43,078 nucleotides of DNA. It comes from Caryophanales bacterium. GTDB taxonomy: Bacteria > Bacillota > Bacilli > Bacillales > Bacillaceae_J. Below are positions 40,352 to 43,078 of this stretch, piece after piece. The DNA lies in contig DULJ01000016.1 of the NCBI GenBank assembly GCA_012840465.1, positions 1 through 43,078 on the forward strand, given 5' to 3'. Under the pieces are notes generated by a model. The model searched no databases. It was not told the DNA's origin and saw only the letters and a program-made list of their open reading frames with translations. Positions within the stretch are counted from its first letter, which is position 1, and each line of letters starts with the position of its first letter. The translations under genes were made by a program, and so were the position numbers.

Positions 40352-41484
40352 TCATCAAGCACCCCCAGAATATTTTCACTTTTAATTTCCTGTTGTTGCT
40401 CTGGTTCGGCTTGAACATGACCTTTAACTTTATAATTTTTCAATATCATCTTTGCTTCAGCACTATTTAAATAAAACCCTTGAAATTCCCGAATATCATC
40501 AAGTTTAATTAACATTCTTCCCCTTTGATTCATTCCAATGTTTTCGGCACCTTCAACACCTGCTACTTTTGCATTCATTGAATTGGATTGTCTACCTGAA
40601 ATACGTACCCTTAAATTATTCTTCAAGTTACCTGATTCAAGTATTTTAGAATCGGGTCTTTGCATTGATAAAACTAAATGAACACCAAGACTTCTACCAA
40701 TGGAACTAATGTCTTCAACAATACTCATTATCTCTTTTTCTTTTCGTAATAAAGCCACTTCATCAATCACAACTAAAATTCGTTTTAATTTAATATCTAA
40801 CTCATCAATGGAATTAACTTCATGTTGATCTAATAAGTCCCCTCTGTGCTTCATTTCCTTTTCAATTTTCTTTAATGTAGGAAGAATATCACTTGTAGTA
40901 ATATAAACACCTTTTACATTTCTACAATTACGGAACATACCAAATTCAGACCTTTTCAAATCCATTAAATACAATTCATAGTTCCCATTTAATTCAATCA
41001 AAAAAGTAATATTGGCTCTTAGAAGTGATGATTTACCGCCCCCAGTTTCAGCCGATAATAATAAATGGGCTTCAGTTGCTAAATCTATAATAATTAGTTC
41101 ACCATGAATATCTAATCCACAAATAAAAGGAATTTGCATTTTTGCAACATGATTCTTTATTAAATTAAAGTCATAATTTACTGTTTTAGGAATCCCATTT
41201 TTATAGACATTCAAAACACATTTCTTTATCTTGTCATGCTTAATCTCAATATTTTTACCAAATACCTGTTTGAAAATTGTTTCATCAATTGCTTCTGTTG
41301 AAAGTCCTGTTTGAAGAATAAAGACCACTTCTAAACGATCTTCTAATGGTCTAATATTTACTATTTGAGGATATATCCTTATTTTCTTATCTCCCTGTTT
41401 CTTTTCATGGTACATCTTGCAATGTCTAAAACATTTATGCATCTTACTTTTAATTTTCTGTTTTTCAATCCATTGTTTGAACAT
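40348..41484 (-). CDS. FtsK/SpoIIIE-type DNA-translocase ATPase
   Basis: 378 aa. Walker A in SAETGGGKSSL, Walker B in RILVVIDEVALL and the conserved VHLVLSMQRPDS that follows define the FtsK/SpoIIIE/coupling-protein ATPase core. No membrane segments, so it is a soluble form like those of small conjugative or mobilisable elements (YdcQ-type are longer). It would pump element DNA or deliver it to a transfer channel. ATG 41484 sits 5 nt after GAGGTGG; GTG 41493 lies within that site. Confidence 0.88.
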   Translation of the reverse strand: MFKQWIEKQKIKSKMHKCFRHCKMYHEKKQGDKKIRIYPQIVNIRPLEDRLEVVFILQTGLSTEAIDETIFKQVFGKNIEIKHDKIKKCVLNVYKNGIPKTVNYDFNLIKNHVAKMQIPFICGLDIHGELIIIDLATEAHLLLSAETGGGKSSLLRANITFLIELNGNYELYLMDLKRSEFGMFRNCRNVKGVYITTSDILPTLKKIEKEMKHRGDLLDQHEVNSIDELDIKLKRILVVIDEVALLRKEKEIMSIVEDISSIGRSLGVHLVLSMQRPDSKILESGNLKNNLRVRISGRQSNSMNAKVAGVEGAENIGMNQRGRMLIKLDDIREFQGFYLNSAEAKMILKNYKVKGHVQAEPEQQQEIKSENILGVLDE

Positions 41485-41494
41485 TAGAACCACC

Positions 41495-41692
41495 TCACAA
41501 AAAGAATGATAAACTTTGTATCATATGCCAAATGAAACCTGTTATTCCGGCTTGAATAAGAATCTTTATGGTCGTTTCAACCTTCTCAAATATTTCTTCA
41601 TAATCATTCCTTTCAGCATGGCTTCCCCAAAGATGTAAAACGATTCCTGTACCTGCAATTCCACCGATTAACAAATAACCAGTTGTCACCAT
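41495..41692 (-). CDS. Small membrane protein
   Basis: 65 aa with a hydrophobic N-terminal segment (YLLIGGIAGTGIVLHLWG) and a second one near the C-terminus (ILIQAGITGFIWHMIQSLSFFL). GGGAGG precedes the ATG at 41692; the longer frame to 41731 lacks one. It is 10 nt ahead of the FtsK-like gene, so it may anchor that ATPase or act in transfer. Confidence 0.65.
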   Translation of the reverse strand: MVTTGYLLIGGIAGTGIVLHLWGSHAERNDYEEIFEKVETTIKILIQAGITGFIWHMIQSLSFFL

Positions 41693-42022
41693 GTTGTTAT
41701 CCTCCCAGAAGTTTTTTAAAAAACATTTCAATTACGATGAATAAAACTTTCCCTCATTGAGCACTAACTACACTCATTCTCGCTTTGCTCTAATTTCGTT
41801 TCGTTTTAATTAGGGATTTAAAATACTATCAATTCAATGACTTCATGCATTTTTAAGTTAATTACTACAAATCAATTTCAAATTAATTTCACTATGATTT
41901 AAGTTAAATAGAAATGAAGGATTCGTGAAATCTACCTAGAATAGATATATGTGATACTGCTTGTCCAACTTGCATGATTTTTTTAACAAGTGTAAAAATT
42001 TTTGAGCAGAAAGGATTTTATA
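41693..42022. other. AT-rich intergenic region of the element
   Basis: No gene fits. It lies between divergent genes and so should contain both promoters, but no clear -35/-10 pair stands out. CTTGT (41960-41964) and ACAAG (41986-41990), with ACTTG (41968-41972) and CAAGT (41987-41991), form alternative hairpins around a T run. An origin of transfer or replication would be expected near here but is not recognisable. Confidence 0.3.
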
Positions 42023-42259
42023 ATGGTTGTCTATGGAAAGGGACTTGGTAACTGGAATACTAAATTTGCCGATTTTTTGAGGAAGTATAACTATTCAATT
42101 TCTAAGTTTGCCGATGAATGTAATGTCAGTCGTAACACCATTGGAAAACTTTGCTCAGATAATGATTACATTCCTAGTGCCAATGTTCAGAAAAAAATAA
42201 TGGAGGTAGTTAGGAAACATGAGCCAGAAAAGCCAATTACAGATTTTTGGACTATTTGA
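42023..42259 (+). CDS. Helix-turn-helix protein
   Basis: 78 aa, XRE-like: FADFLRKYNYSISKFADECNVSRNTIGKLCSDND carries a helix-turn-helix. AAAGGA precedes the ATG at 42023 by about 9 nt. It is divergent from the membrane protein/FtsK operon and might control it. Distinct from the repressor at 38813. Confidence 0.7.
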   Translation: MVVYGKGLGNWNTKFADFLRKYNYSISKFADECNVSRNTIGKLCSDNDYIPSANVQKKIMEVVRKHEPEKPITDFWTI

Positions 42260-42361
42260 TTAATAGTAATAAAAGTTATCGTGATTATTCTTTTAAAGGA
42301 AAATAAATACATTTGTCGAATATTGTTTACAAATGCATTTTCTTAGAAAGGATGATTGTTT

Positions 42362-42955
42362 TTGGAGATTCAGACATTATTAAATTTTTTAACAACTAAT
42401 GGATTCGGGATACCAACTACTTTTATTTTAATTTTTTTATCAATTCTTAAATTAAGACCAATTACATTTTTTACTGCTACTGGTTTTGAAAGAAAGCTAT
42501 TTTCAAAGGAAGCAGATGCAATATATATTTTATACTATTACTTTATCAGCTGCGTTTTTATAACATTTATGCTCTTAGGTTTTACGATTATCAGTATCGG
42601 TATTCCTTTTAATATTAATCTTGGTTTAATCCTTTTTTATTTAAGCGTAGCCCTATTTTTCTGTCTAACTGAAACTACCTATACTAGACCCTTTATTGAG
42701 AAAAGAATTAATCAAAAAACAAAACAGAAGATTAAGAAATATGCTGAGACTTTAGTCAATATTTATTTATTATTTTTGATGTTTTCAGTTGTTTATTTCT
42801 TCGGAAAAACCTTATTACTTTCTTTTAAAAGTGAACTTACTGTTACTTCTTCCAATATCCAATTATTTCTTGATAACTTCATAGCTTTTACTATTCTTTA
42901 TTTAATGTTATCTGTTTTACTATTACTCATGTTCAGGAAATTATTTCAAACGTAA
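42362..42955 (+). CDS. Four-segment membrane protein
   Basis: About 197 aa with four hydrophobic segments (near residues 15-35, 55-80, 85-105 and 130-150) plus a C-terminal fifth, a Lys-rich loop (EKRINQKTKQKIKKYAE) and no recognised domain. TTG at 42362 with AAAGGA 9-10 nt upstream is preferred over TTG 42356. It follows the helix-turn-helix gene by 102 bp. Possibly an immunity, exclusion or transfer membrane protein. Confidence 0.6.
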   Translation: MEIQTLLNFLTTNGFGIPTTFILIFLSILKLRPITFFTATGFERKLFSKEADAIYILYYYFISCVFITFMLLGFTIISIGIPFNINLGLILFYLSVALFFCLTETTYTRPFIEKRINQKTKQKIKKYAETLVNIYLLFLMFSVVYFFGKTLLLSFKSELTVTSSNIQLFLDNFIAFTILYLMLSVLLLLMFRKLFQT

Positions 42956-42966
42956 GCGTCAAACTA

Positions 42967-43042
42967 TCCCCACCTACCCCGTAGATGGGGATTAAGTTAT
43001 TATTAAGACAAATAGTCCCCACCTTCTTCAAGGCTGAGGACT
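42967..43042. other. Two hairpins near the right edge
   Basis: TCCCCACCTAC/GTAGATGGGGA (42967-42991, one mismatch) and AGTCC...GGACT (43014-43042) with an inner CCTT/AAGG. The shape, GGGGA-edged short hairpins, resembles ends of IS200/IS605-type elements, but no transposase or guide RNA can be seen. The first could also be a weak terminator for the membrane protein. Confidence 0.35.
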
Positions 43043-43078
43043 GGAGTATTATTTAGATAACTTGTTGAACACTATGCA

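Larger units (their letters stand above)
37495..43078. mobile_element. Left part of an integrative element next to tRNA-Val
   Basis: From the tRNA to the window edge the genes change in kind: several short unknown genes, a divergent repressor with multiple operators, an excisionase-like protein, a replication-relaxation protein, an FtsK/SpoIIIE-type ATPase, small membrane proteins and a second helix-turn-helix protein. Base composition is visibly more AT-rich than in the catabolic genes. No integrase, relaxase of known type or second copy of the tRNA end is inside the window, so the other end lies to the right. An ICE or IME is likely; a remnant prophage is possible. Confidence 0.65.

Noticed and set aside
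1-43078. CRISPR array
   Set aside because: No run of evenly spaced, near-identical repeats of 24-40 bp, and no cas genes.

Overview
The window looks like a chromosomal segment of a low-GC Gram-positive bacterium of the Bacillus group. The signs are strong AGGAGG-type ribosome binding sites, frequent TTG and GTG starts, AT-rich sigma-A-like promoters, hairpin-T terminators, a lipobox solute-binding protein and CcpA-like cre sites. No 16S gene or other species marker is present, so I do not name a species.

Left third (1-13466): catabolism of phenol and catechol. A minus-strand operon (12808 to 8453) encodes a DmpLMNOP-type multicomponent phenol hydroxylase. Next comes a regulator (6196-8100) that joins a DmpR/XylR-type phenol-sensing V4R domain to a PucR-type helix-turn-helix output. 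Then come catechol 2,3-dioxygenase and a XylT/DmpQ-type ferredoxin that would keep it reduced. On the far left are a 4-oxalocrotonate tautomerase and a GlcG/HbpS-family protein. They are divergent from a full-length pyruvate carboxylase. A 19-bp motif (TGTTGC-N7-GMAACA) recurs in the tautomerase/pyc intergenic region and upstream of the regulator. The meta-cleavage hydrolase lies far away at 36464-37285. The dehydrogenase, decarboxylase, hydratase, aldolase and acetaldehyde dehydrogenase of the pathway are not in the window.

Middle (13035-20594): two hotdog thioesterases meet at a shared terminator. A complete branched-chain-amino-acid-type ABC transporter (livHMGF plus lipoprotein) is a good candidate for uptake of an aromatic acid or related substrate. 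Its upstream region has a near-perfect cre site. A nitronate monooxygenase/FabK-like flavoprotein and PaaY follow.

Right-middle (20608-32362): a phenylacetate pathway. It has the repressor PaaX, three crotonases, a thiolase, a 3-hydroxyacyl-CoA dehydrogenase, a stand-alone aldehyde dehydrogenase, an EthD-like protein, PaaD, PaaC, PaaB, PaaA and the ligase PaaK. I find no PaaE reductase and no fused PaaZ. The paaA promoter is very clear and is overlapped by a perfect 8-5-8 palindrome.

32537-37285 holds an MFS transporter, an unidentified polytopic membrane protein, a DUF3889/RlpA-like protein and the hydrolase. At 37423 a tRNA-Val(GAC) marks the start of what looks like an integrated mobile element. 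It has small unknown genes, a phage-like repressor with three spaced operators, an excisionase-like protein, a Replic_Relax protein, an FtsK/SpoIIIE-type ATPase and small membrane proteins. The element runs off the right edge. No integrase is visible.

In outline, phenol is hydroxylated to catechol and cleaved by the meta route, while phenylacetate goes through phenylacetyl-CoA and epoxidation. Both end in pyruvate, acetyl-CoA or succinyl-CoA, and the pyruvate carboxylase would convert pyruvate to oxaloacetate.
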